A stretch of 64,000 nt of DNA from Paenibacillus illinoisensis NBRC 15959 (GTDB lineage: Bacteria > Bacillota > Bacilli > Paenibacillales > Paenibacillaceae), in NCBI RefSeq assembly GCF_004000925.1, contig NZ_BIME01000009.1, positions 186,001 to 250,000 of the forward strand. Reading direction: 5' to 3'. Below are positions 44,901-51,711 of the stretch, piece after piece. Position numbers and translations under genes: made by a program. The first letter of the stretch is position 1; the number at the start of each line of letters is the position of its first letter. The notes beneath the pieces were generated by a model. The model was not told where the DNA came from, made no database searches, and worked only from the letters and a program-made list of their open reading frames with translations.

Positions 44901-45158
44901 ATCCACTATGATCGCTGGTGGAATCCCGCGGTGGAGAATCAGGCAACGGACCGGGTGTTCCGAATTGGGCAGAACCGCAATGTGCAGGTTCACAAGTTGA
45001 TCTGCCAGGGTACGCTGGAGGAACGCATAGATGAGTTAATCGAAAGCAAGAAGGCACTTTCCGAACAGGTGGTTGGCTCCGGGGAGAACTGGCTGACCGA
45101 AATGTCGGATGATGAATTGCGTGGACTGATCTCGCTACAGGGTGAGACGTGGTTATAA
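41958..45158 (+). CDS. SNF2-family DEAD/DEAH-box helicase (YqhH/HepA type)
   Basis: This 1066-residue protein has an N-terminal SNF2-associated region (~1-560). Helicase motifs follow: I DDMGLGKTIQV (~587), Ia CPTSLLGNWQREL, II DEAQ (~717), III MTGTPVENRLSELWSI, then C-terminal RecA domain with IFTQYVAMGELL, FVLSLRAGGVGLNLTRA and ATDRVFRIGQ. It is a double-stranded-DNA translocase that remodels nucleoprotein or stalled RNA polymerase; the precise bacterial role is unclear. The start at 41958 has GGGAG 7 nt upstream. The SWIM protein gene follows directly, the usual partner. Confidence 0.93.
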   Translation: MMQSLYGVWLGDVFFCFSGETSEPRVDAWTHVVRRLNFGDGGRLFQPAALRLAELRWPNPMRNAAEAKSTKRRQLLGRTLEGLAISPKDTFKLLLHWDDSILKAAGIQAGEEIRYWIKAAQFTQELLLRGEIAPSAEFAAKTGARRRTGQETLTGVWRPRLSQEADVERFRELAEAMPPIGLSAPGAYASSEPESREEAGAAVLFSFMSGMIHAVVTGELEGMDSDLSRYRTPFRRGSSPAAELWWNSLISMFRPVTVQGPTEEMAELIETLREAGGTGMPVIGSEETAPAEGELKLVLRLEPPIGEHETLWGITFWADSAQEAGLRLPARTIWAHPDRDLDRGKVRYVSAAEQLLMALGYASELAPELEIALLQPRPEGIKLEQQSFFEFLTHAVPRLQKAGITVLMPSRWSRAGRRRAGLRLQMLNRGTERAPGAPNALGMEQLVAFKAEPMLDGKPVTAEELAALAEASVPYVMFRGEWIEVDTKEIRQVLRYMKKEEEQYMPLSEWLHLAAEEGEDAAWKGLSVFGAESEGLLSFLLDGQVLRSIEPRQVPAELHGELRPYQERGYQWLSAMRELGFGVCLADDMGLGKTIQVITCLLDLKHEEQQAAVEEARENEMYGSGDPSESGEIVPAEAANLPALIVCPTSLLGNWQRELKRFAPNLSLYIHHGGQRLHGSAFQAEAQAHDIVLTTYHLAGRDGPDLASLHWSTVVLDEAQYIKNYRTKQAQSVMRLSAPHRIAMTGTPVENRLSELWSIFQFLNPGYLGTASSFRQRYTGMGTSEENSTSLRELHRLVSPFMLRRLKSDPDIRKDLPEKLELKSYCSLTPEQTILYQRVVDDLMGGLDGRNGIARKGIVLSSLTKLKQICDHPVLADSSRKDHAKVEASGKMERLLELVDAIRDNGESALIFTQYVAMGELLVSRLTQRYEEEPYFLHGGVSKAQRDEMVETFQKGEGPSLFVLSLRAGGVGLNLTRASHVIHYDRWWNPAVENQATDRVFRIGQNRNVQVHKLICQGTLEERIDELIESKKALSEQVVGSGENWLTEMSDDELRGLISLQGETWL

Positions 45159-45205
45159 GCTTGACAAGTATATTGGTGGGCGATCATATGAGAAGGGGGA
45201 AGGTT

Positions 45206-45973
45206 ATGAGCGAAAAGTGGAATGTGGAGCTGCATATGTCCCCCGGTGGATGGACAGCGGGGGTAAGTCAAGCTGCTGAGGCGCGTCAGAACGCATCAGC
45301 AGCCGCGGAGCAGGCTGGAACAGATGCCAGCCTGTTCACGGTAACAGGTACGCTGCCGCAGCTCAGCGAAGAGGCTCGCGAGGCCGTGCTGGCCCAGCTG
45401 CGCAATCGGCCGCTGGCCCTGTACGCGCTGCTTCGCGGCGGCCCTGCCCCGGCGGAGCTCGCGGGGCTGCTGCCTGCTGCGCCGGCCGCTGCGGCATGCA
45501 CCTGCGGCCGCGCAGACTGCGCGCATGCTGCGGCTGCGGAGCACGCCATCGCTGCGCGCTTCGCGGCCGAGCCGCTGCTGCAGCTGGCGCACGCCGGCCT
45601 GCCGCGCGAAGCGCTGCTTGCCGGCGTGCTTGGATCATGGGCAGAGGAACTGGCCCATGATCCAAGCGGCGCGGGCCGCGCAGCGGAAACGGCTGGCCGC
45701 CCGCAGGCACGGGGCGGCGAAGGCGGCGCAGCCGTCGGCGAGTGGATCGCCGAGGCTGCCGCAGACGGTGCCATGCACCAGCCAGGCCCCGGCTTCGGCG
45801 CGGTACAGGTGCGGCTTGCGCAGCCGGGCAAGCCCCCGGCAACGCCGGAACTGGCCGCGCTGCTGCCGGGAGTACCCGTGGCAGCAGGTCTGACCATGAT
45901 CCGCGAGCGTGTAGCTGCGCGGATCTGGCAGGCTGTCCAGAAGAAGAAGGACAGCCCGGCAACCAAATCATAA
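45206..45973 (+). CDS. SWIM zinc-finger-like partner of the SNF2 helicase
   Basis: This 255-residue Ala/Gly/Pro-rich protein has a CxC-x4-CxH zinc motif (CTCGRADCAH, ~97-106). That is the core of SWIM domains, which in Firmicutes are encoded next to SNF2 helicases. The rest is short and low-complexity compared with full SWIM proteins (often over 500 residues), so it may be a reduced version. The start at 45206 (MSEKWNVELHM) has GGGGGAAGG upstream. The gene is extremely GC-rich, which also creates long antisense open frames with no support. Confidence 0.75.
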   Translation: MSEKWNVELHMSPGGWTAGVSQAAEARQNASAAAEQAGTDASLFTVTGTLPQLSEEAREAVLAQLRNRPLALYALLRGGPAPAELAGLLPAAPAAAACTCGRADCAHAAAAEHAIAARFAAEPLLQLAHAGLPREALLAGVLGSWAEELAHDPSGAGRAAETAGRPQARGGEGGAAVGEWIAEAAADGAMHQPGPGFGAVQVRLAQPGKPPATPELAALLPGVPVAAGLTMIRERVAARIWQAVQKKKDSPATKS

Positions 45974-46035
45974 CAGGCATGAAGCGGGGGAGATCTTGGA
46001 TCACCCTCGCTTATTTGTCTGTGTGAGATGGCCTT

Positions 46036-46212
46036 ATGGCGAGCATGGTTGGAAAGGATATCAATCCTGACTTTAATCTGGATCTGCTGATTAAACGTTG
46101 GGATGATGCCCTAAAAGTCCGAAAAATGGCCGTATATGCCGTGCGACCCTTTTCACATGAAGGCTATTCCCTGCCAGTAAGCTTGGAGCGGTGGAGCTCC
46201 ACTGCAATTTGA
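46036..46212 (+). CDS. Possible small ORF, 58 residues, unknown
   Basis: The frame reads MASMVGKDINPDFNLDLLIK and continues with RWDDALKVRKMAVYAV to TGA at 46210-46212. Composition is protein-like and moderately charged, but there is no clear ribosome site and no recognised family. It lies alone in the 320-nt gap between the SWIM and VanY genes. It could be a real small protein, a relic or chance. Confidence 0.25.
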   Translation: MASMVGKDINPDFNLDLLIKRWDDALKVRKMAVYAVRPFSHEGYSLPVSLERWSSTAI

Positions 46213-46293
46213 TGTATACTGTCGCAGGGGATGAAATGCCCCGAAGCGTATTTTATTTTTTTTAATGATTATATTGCGATAGGAGTTTTTTAG

Positions 46294-47259
46294 ATGAAAT
46301 CACGAACAGGAAGACAGCGCCATATGGCGGTATTGCTGTCCTCGCTTATGATATGCGGAGCATTGCTGTCCGCCTGCCAGGATGGCTCGGGATCAGAGGA
46401 AAGTCAGAATCTGAACGCAGCAGGCAATACACAGCAGGAAACGGACGGAACTACTGTTCATTTAACCGAGGACACAGGGGATGACGGCGACAAGACAGAC
46501 GGCAGTGAGACAGATCAGTCATCCTCTGGTGAGAACGGGGATTCCGGCAATGCTTCTGCGGGTGAAGAGCAAGACTCTTCAGATGCTGGCAATGGGACAG
46601 CTGCGGATGACCCTCTGATGGAGAAGCGAAGCATCAGTGCGATGCAAAATACGATTGACAGCCAATCCGTTGTTACCAATGCGGAGTCCATGACGGTCAT
46701 TGTGAACAAGCAGCGCAGCCTGCCCGAAGGCTATGAGCCAAACGATCTGGTAGAGCCGAATGTGCCATTTTCCTTCGATGGCCCTCACGAGAAGCGCCAC
46801 TTGCGGAAAGAAGCCGCAGAAGCGCTGGAGAAGCTGTTTGCAGGAGCTGAGGCGGACGGCATCGAGCTGCGCGCGGTCTCTGGATACCGTTCATATGAAC
46901 GCCAGGTTTCCATCTATAACAACAATGTGCAGACCAAAGGACAAGAATATACAGATCGTGTGAGCTCTAAGCCAGGCAGAAGTGAACATCAGACGGGTCT
47001 TGCGATCGACGTATCCAGCCCGAGTGTAGGTAATGCCCTGGAAGAAGTGTTTGGTACCTCCAAAGAAGGCGAGTGGCTGGCAGAACATGCTGCAGACTAT
47101 GGCTTCGTTATTCGCTATCTTAAGGGTGAGGAAGATATCACGGGTTACGTCTACGAGCCTTGGCACATCCGGTATGTCGGAACCGATCTGGCTCCGGACA
47201 TTGTGAAGAGCGGGTTGACCCTTGAAGAATACTTTGATGAGGCCAATATTAAACTGTAA
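46294..47259 (+). CDS. M15B D-alanyl-D-alanine carboxypeptidase lipoprotein (VanY-like)
   Basis: This 321-residue protein has a lipobox LSAC (Cys28) and a long acidic Ser/Asp/Gly linker (~30-115). The VanY domain (~135-320) follows: SGYRSYERQ, SRPGRSEHQTGLAID-like zinc region (reads KPGRSEHQTGLAID) with His/Asp ligands, and EPWHIRYVG with the last His. It trims terminal D-alanine from peptidoglycan stem peptides at the outer membrane face. This is a standard cell-wall gene; vanR/vanS or other van genes are not present, so glycopeptide resistance is not implied. Confidence 0.92.
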   Translation: MKSRTGRQRHMAVLLSSLMICGALLSACQDGSGSEESQNLNAAGNTQQETDGTTVHLTEDTGDDGDKTDGSETDQSSSGENGDSGNASAGEEQDSSDAGNGTAADDPLMEKRSISAMQNTIDSQSVVTNAESMTVIVNKQRSLPEGYEPNDLVEPNVPFSFDGPHEKRHLRKEAAEALEKLFAGAEADGIELRAVSGYRSYERQVSIYNNNVQTKGQEYTDRVSSKPGRSEHQTGLAIDVSSPSVGNALEEVFGTSKEGEWLAEHAADYGFVIRYLKGEEDITGYVYEPWHIRYVGTDLAPDIVKSGLTLEEYFDEANIKL

Positions 47260-47307
47260 GCCGAATATGCAGCATATTTAGATTTGTGCTTGAATGCCTA
47301 AATAAAA

Positions 47308-47369
47308 CAAAAGTCCTGTAAACGTGGCTGGTTGCATAGCAGCTGGTTACGTACACGGGACTTTTTTTC
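47308..47369 (+). terminator. Terminator after the VanY-like gene
   Basis: AAAGTCC-TGT ... ACA-CGGGACTTTTTTT imperfect stem with an inner GTAACCAGCTG-like arm, ending in T7. Confidence 0.75.
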
Positions 47370-47478
47370 GTGCCTCTATAACTTCCGATTACCTAATTTC
47401 TGGTACCCAGATTGAGCCCGGACTGTTATAATGCAGAGATTATTCAGGAATATGACAAGCAGAGCGAGGGAGGACCCA

Positions 47479-47880
47479 ATGAGTAAACAGCAGATTTTTA
47501 CCGGTTCCCCATGGGAACCGCTTGTGGGCTATTGCCGGGCTATCCGAGTAGGGAATCGGATTGAGGTGGCAGGAACGACAGCCATGCAGGATGGCGTTGT
47601 CGTGGGAGCGGGTGATCCTTACGCCCAGACCAGATTTGTTTTGCGAACGATTGAGAAGGCGCTCAATGAACTGGGAGCAGACTTGTCGCATGTGATAAGA
47701 ACCCGCATGTTTGTGACGGATATCTCCCGCTGGGAGGAAGTAGGCAAGGCCCATGGCGAATTCTTTGGGCAGATCCAGCCTGTAGCCACTATGGTTGAGG
47801 TGAGTGCACTCATTGATCCCCTGTTAATGGTTGAGATTGAAGTTGAAGCCATTATTGAAAGTGATCCAGAAGCCGAATAA
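47479..47880 (+). CDS. RidA family protein, divergent paralog
   Basis: This 133-residue YjgF/RidA-fold protein reads PWEPLVGYCRAIRVGNRI, VAGTTAMQDG, IRTRMFVTDISRWEEVGKAHGEFF, PVATMVEVSALIDPLLMVEIEVEAI. The catalytic Arg of true RidA (PARSAVEV) is replaced: the equivalent segment is PVATMVEVSAL. It therefore probably does not deaminate enamines like the RidA at 26792. The start at 47479 has GGAGG 7 nt upstream. The substrate is unknown. Confidence 0.85.
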   Translation: MSKQQIFTGSPWEPLVGYCRAIRVGNRIEVAGTTAMQDGVVVGAGDPYAQTRFVLRTIEKALNELGADLSHVIRTRMFVTDISRWEEVGKAHGEFFGQIQPVATMVEVSALIDPLLMVEIEVEAIIESDPEAE

Positions 47881-47903
47881 ACAAAGGCTACATAGCAAGA
47901 ACG

Positions 47904-47957
47904 GAAAATAACCTTATCCCATGTCTGTAAAAGAACAGATCGGGTAAGGTTATTTTT
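47904..47957. terminator. Terminator between the RidA-like and amine-oxidase-N genes
   Basis: AAATAACCTTATCCC/GGGTAAGGTTATTTTTT with inner TGTCTGT/ACAGA; usable on both strands. Confidence 0.85.
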
Positions 47958-48017
47958 TGCAATGGGAACGTTATAGGTTTAATCGGTCTAATTTAATAAA
48001 CCTGTGACAACTCCTGC

Positions 48018-49094
48018 TTATTGAAACGGCACAATCTCTGCACCCGAAGTATCAACGACCACTTTCCAGGCATTTCCGATCGGAGGCAGGCTGCGAGTCA
48101 GCATCGGACTATAGAATCCAATGACTTTCGCGTCTTTCGTCAGTTCCTCTGCTTTGATGGCCTCACCTTTTTGGTTGACCAGCTTGGTATCTTCCGAAAT
48201 GTTGAGGATGACATGGTCAGGCGATGTTTCGGTCAAGCGAATGCCCGAAATCTCGATTTGAGTCCCTTGTTCTTTCGTAGTTCTTACATTTTCAATAGTA
48301 CCCGAAGTACCCAGAACATCTTCCGATTTCGTAACGGATTCCTTAGCAACGGTATCCACAACAGTCACTTCGTAGGTCGGTGTTTGCGGTGGAAGACTCA
48401 TGGTCATGATTGGTGCGTGCACAGCTTCTACGGTCATGCCAATGGTCAGATCAGTAAGTTCGATCTCCTTGCCATCTGCTGACTTGATGACTGTATCCTC
48501 GCCCAGATTAAGTACCAGACCCTCGGTACCTGTACCACCGATATGAATGGATGGATACTTCGTATCCGGGTTCATGCCAGTAATGACACCACGCTCCGTA
48601 ACTTCTTTCACGTCCTCTTCATTTGTAATTGTGACTTGGTTACCCGTTGTATTTACTTGGGTATGTAGTACCTTTTCTGCAAAAGAGGCGGGTACAAACA
48701 TTTTACCATCGGTGATTTGAGGGGCAGTTCCCAGTGTAAGCAGCATTTTATTGATGGAATACTGGTCCTTGTCTGCCATGACCAGTGTCCAAAGGTTACC
48801 TTTTGTCAGCTCAGCCGACTTGTTCTCTTTGTTCCACTTCAACTCAATCCCCAGTGCATCCGTGAGATCACGCAGTGCGATCATGGCTTCCTTGCCATCC
48901 TTATTCCAATAGCCATCAGCTATCGCTGTGCCGTTCACGGACACTTTTACAGCTTCAGACAAGGAATGATCTACAGTTACGGAAGTTTGATTCCCGGACG
49001 GTGTAGTGTCCAGTGTTGCTGCGTATGCTGCACCTCCGCTTAGGGCCAAGGAGAGGACCATTAGGGCACTTACTTTTTTCATGTTGTTGTTCAT
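48018..49094 (-). CDS. Secreted protein with copper-amine-oxidase-N-like domain and duplicated C-terminal module
   Basis: This 358-residue protein has a Sec signal peptide (to ~Ala25, GGAAYA-A). A Cu_amine_oxidN1-like domain follows (~45-155, VSVNGTAIADGYWNKDGKEAM split; ALRDLTDALGIELKWN; GKMFVPASFAEKVL), common in Paenibacillus wall proteins. Then two similar modules follow (~165-250 and ~262-355). Each ends in a matching stretch: APIMTMSLPPQTPTYEVTVVDT and SPMLTRSLPPIGNAWKVVVDT. No catalytic residues are evident; it may be a structural or binding protein. Confidence 0.85.
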   Translation of the reverse strand: MNNNMKKVSALMVLSLALSGGAAYAATLDTTPSGNQTSVTVDHSLSEAVKVSVNGTAIADGYWNKDGKEAMIALRDLTDALGIELKWNKENKSAELTKGNLWTLVMADKDQYSINKMLLTLGTAPQITDGKMFVPASFAEKVLHTQVNTTGNQVTITNEEDVKEVTERGVITGMNPDTKYPSIHIGGTGTEGLVLNLGEDTVIKSADGKEIELTDLTIGMTVEAVHAPIMTMSLPPQTPTYEVTVVDTVAKESVTKSEDVLGTSGTIENVRTTKEQGTQIEISGIRLTETSPDHVILNISEDTKLVNQKGEAIKAEELTKDAKVIGFYSPMLTRSLPPIGNAWKVVVDTSGAEIVPFQ

Positions 49095-49377
49095 TGTTGT
49101 TCATCCCTTCTAATCTTGGTTATATCGCGGTAAACTCCTAATTAGGGCCGCGCTTATTCTTATAGACGGGACAACTTGGTAAATTGTTGCACCTGAATGC
49201 TCGGTCATGTGAGTGGCGTGTCAGCTCATTATTTGCAACATGTGGCAATTTGCAGGTTACAGGCAGCGGGATACGGTTAAATTTCAGGTGAGTGGTACAA
49301 CCTGTGGTCCGCTTCCTGTTCGCTTCGTTGTTTGAAAAAGAGCAGCATCACATTCAATGAGGAGAGGAATGGATTAA

Positions 49378-49854
49378 ATGAGCGATATGTTGGTAGCACT
49401 CTACGATTTACCGGAGCAGGAGAGTGGTTTGAAAAAACTGGAGCAATCCTCCATCGTCATCCGAAGAGCCATCGCCCCGGAGAAGCAGCTCGTGCTGGAT
49501 TGGGTTGGATTGCATTTTAGCCAGCCTTGGGTAGATGAGTGTGATGTATCCTTTGCACGCCAGCCCGTATCCTGTTATATTGCCCTCGAACATGGAAAAA
49601 TGATTGGCTTCGCCTGTTACGAAGCGACATGCCGCAACTTTTTCGGCCCAACAGGGGTGAATCAGGATGCTCGTGGCAAAGGTGTGGGTACAGCGTTGCT
49701 GCTCGCTTGCATGCACGCCATGAAGGCAGATGGATATGGCTATGCGATCATTGGATCGGCAGGGCCGGTGGATTTTTATGCCCGGACACTGGGTGCCGTG
49801 AAGATCGAAAATTCTACACCGGGTATTTACAGAGGCATGCTGCGGGCAGACTAG
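49378..49854 (+). CDS. GNAT family N-acetyltransferase
   Basis: This 158-residue GNAT protein has central strand CYIALEHGKMIGFACYE, then acetyl-CoA P-loop ARGKGVGTALLLA (~99-111) and C-terminal GYAIIGSAGPVDFYARTLGA. The acceptor (an amine of a small molecule or protein) cannot be inferred. AGGAGAGG lies upstream of ATG 49378. It is 42 nt before the Gfo/Idh/MocA gene and likely co-transcribed. Confidence 0.88.
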   Translation: MSDMLVALYDLPEQESGLKKLEQSSIVIRRAIAPEKQLVLDWVGLHFSQPWVDECDVSFARQPVSCYIALEHGKMIGFACYEATCRNFFGPTGVNQDARGKGVGTALLLACMHAMKADGYGYAIIGSAGPVDFYARTLGAVKIENSTPGIYRGMLRAD

Positions 49855-49896
49855 AGAGATCATGAAGCTTCCGGAAAAAGGGAAGGGAGGACGAAG

Positions 49897-50967
49897 ATGA
49901 GTACAAGCAAAATGCTGCACATCGGAATGATCGGCACCGGATCCATCTCGGATCTGCATATGAGGTGCTATGCCAAAAACGAGAATGCTGTCATCTATGC
50001 CATCTGTGATCTGAACGAACAGCGCGCAACAGCTGCGGCTCAGAAATATGATGCACAGTCCGTCTACACCGATTATAGGGAAATGCTAAAGGACCCGCAC
50101 GTGGATGCAGTCAGCATCTGTACATGGAACAATACACATGCCGAATTTGCCATCGCGGCACTGGAGGCGGGCAAGCATGTGCTGCTGGAGAAGCCTGTGG
50201 CAACGAATGTGGAAGATGCCTTACGAATCGAGGAGGCCGTGAAGAAAAGCGGCTGTACCTTCATCGTTGGATTTGTGCGGCGCTACGACAACAATATGCA
50301 GATGCTGCGGAAATTTATAGATGCAGGGGAGTTTGGTCAATTGTACTATGCCAAGGCATCCATACTTCGCCGTCTGGGCAATCCCGGAGGCTGGTTCGCG
50401 GACAAGAACCGCTCTGGTGGAGGTCCTCTTATTGATCTGGGCGTACATATCATCGACCAATGCTGGTACCTCATGGGCCGGCCGAAACCTGTTTCGGTAA
50501 GTGGGAACACCTATCGGAAGCTGGGCAATCGCGCTCATATCGAAGACCTTTCTTTCTACAAGGCAGCAGATTACAGCTCCGCCGTGAATAACGTAGAAGA
50601 TATGGCAAACGCACTGATTCGCTTCGAGAATGGAGCTTCGCTCGCAGTGGATGTGAGCTTTACCTTGCATGCTCGCGGGGAGGAATCCTATGTCAAATTG
50701 TACGGTGAACGCGGAGGCTTTGAACTTGAACCTGAGACACTGATTGTTACGGAAAAACACAACACCATCCTGAATATCGAGCCGCAAACAGATCATACAG
50801 GGCTGCATATTCATAGTGCATTCCAGAATCAGATTGATCACTTTGTGGACTGCTGCTTAAACGGGACCGGACCGATCAGCCCGATTGCGGACGGGGTAGC
50901 TTCTACCAGGATGTTATGCGGAATCTATGAGTCTGCTGAGAAAGGGCAGGAGATTCGTCTGGATTAA
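49897..50967 (+). CDS. Gfo/Idh/MocA family sugar oxidoreductase
   Basis: This 356-residue NAD(P)-dependent enzyme has the N-terminal dinucleotide fold (IGMIGTGSISDLHMRCY, ~9-25), the conserved EKPVATN with the active Lys (~98-104), and a C-terminal Gfo_Idh_MocA_C domain with GGGPLIDLGVHIIDQCWYLMG (split), holding the catalytic Asp/His pair. Members oxidise or epimerise inositol, glucose or amino-sugar derivatives. The substrate is unknown. It follows the GNAT gene, and a bidirectional terminator lies after it. Confidence 0.92.
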   Translation: MSTSKMLHIGMIGTGSISDLHMRCYAKNENAVIYAICDLNEQRATAAAQKYDAQSVYTDYREMLKDPHVDAVSICTWNNTHAEFAIAALEAGKHVLLEKPVATNVEDALRIEEAVKKSGCTFIVGFVRRYDNNMQMLRKFIDAGEFGQLYYAKASILRRLGNPGGWFADKNRSGGGPLIDLGVHIIDQCWYLMGRPKPVSVSGNTYRKLGNRAHIEDLSFYKAADYSSAVNNVEDMANALIRFENGASLAVDVSFTLHARGEESYVKLYGERGGFELEPETLIVTEKHNTILNIEPQTDHTGLHIHSAFQNQIDHFVDCCLNGTGPISPIADGVASTRMLCGIYESAEKGQEIRLD

Positions 50968-51003
50968 TTTTATCGCAGCGTTTGATGGAGTGTTCCGATC
51001 ACA

Positions 51004-51046
51004 CAAAAGCATGCGGGTCCGCATCGTGCGGCATCGCATGCTTTTG
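51004..51046. terminator. Bidirectional terminator
   Basis: CAAAAGCATGCG/CGCATGCTTTTG perfect outer stem with inner CCGCA/TGCGG. Confidence 0.9.
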
Positions 51047-51052
51047 ACTTTG

Positions 51053-51421
51053 TCATTTGTTCATTGGAGAGTTCTCATACCCGGGGTCATCGTAGTCCGT
51101 ATCCTGCAGCCTTGGCAGCACATTCATGCTCTCAATCGCTTGCCGGGTATCAGGAGTTCCGTGGTCGTACAGGAAACTGTACAGCAATGTCATACCATCC
51201 GAAAACTGTTCGGTTGCTTCATCGTGATCTGCTGATTTGTAGGGTACAGGTGCGCGCTGCAGCGTATAGGCATCGTCGTCCTCCAGCACTTTCATCAAGT
51301 CTTTCAGCCGATTTAACTGTTCATCATCCACCACAACTTCAAATGGTGTTGATTCATTCTGAGTCTGTTCAATGAGGTTATGAGTTACGGATACAAAATA
51401 ATGCGTTTTACGGTCCTGCAT
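51053..51421 (-). CDS. Hypothetical protein, 122 residues
   Basis: No family was recognised. The protein is acidic, without membrane helix or signal peptide (KTHYFVSVTHNLIEQTQNES, then VLEDDDAYTLQRAPVPYKSADHD). The start at 51421 has GGAGG 7 nt upstream, so it is probably real. It stands downstream of the UvrD-like gene on the same strand but behind two terminators, so it likely has its own promoter. Confidence 0.7.
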   Translation of the reverse strand: MQDRKTHYFVSVTHNLIEQTQNESTPFEVVVDDEQLNRLKDLMKVLEDDDAYTLQRAPVPYKSADHDEATEQFSDGMTLLYSFLYDHGTPDTRQAIESMNVLPRLQDTDYDDPGYENSPMNK

Positions 51422-51447
51422 AATCCAACCTCCATTCTAAAATGGAA

Positions 51448-51490
51448 AAAAGACGCTTCTACTGTTAATAAACAGCAGTAAGCGCCCTGA
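51448..51490 (-). terminator. Terminator of an unexplained minus-strand unit
   Basis: On the minus strand GCGCTT-CTGCTGTT/AACAG-AGAAGCG followed by TCTTTTTT. Confidence 0.7.
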
Positions 51491-51515
51491 AACGAGCACA
51501 CCGTTCACCCGTGCC

Positions 51516-51650
51516 TATTCATGAGACTGCTCGATTACAATCCCCCATCCATTCCCTTTGCCTTCCAACCGACCCTGTTCGAAAAAATCAATCCCGTCTA
51601 CAGTAATGCAAACGGCATGACATGAAAAAACCTATCCACCAATAAACCAT
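51516..51650 (-). pseudogene. Possible 3' remnant of a gene
   Basis: An open minus-strand frame without a start codon ends at TAG near 51516. It reads ITVDGIDFFEQGRLEGK and then GNGWGIVIEQSHE, with protein-like composition. It lies between the UvrD terminator and its own terminator, which suggests the tail of a decayed gene. Confidence 0.3.
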
Positions 51651-51664
51651 TGTGGATAGGCTTT
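51623..51664 (-). terminator. Terminator after the UvrD-like helicase gene
   Basis: AAAGCCTATCCAC/GTGGATAGGTTTTTT on the minus strand, 12-bp stem and T6. Confidence 0.85.
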
Positions 51665-51711
51665 GCCGCCAATCTGGCATTTAATATCGATTTCATGCCT
51701 TCTAGTGCTGC

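Noticed and set aside
45286-46004. Long minus-strand frames opposite the SWIM gene
   Set aside because: They arise from extreme GC3 on the plus strand; no ribosome sites or recognisable domains.
46294-47259. Vancomycin resistance cluster
   Set aside because: Only a VanY-like carboxypeptidase is present, a normal cell-wall gene.
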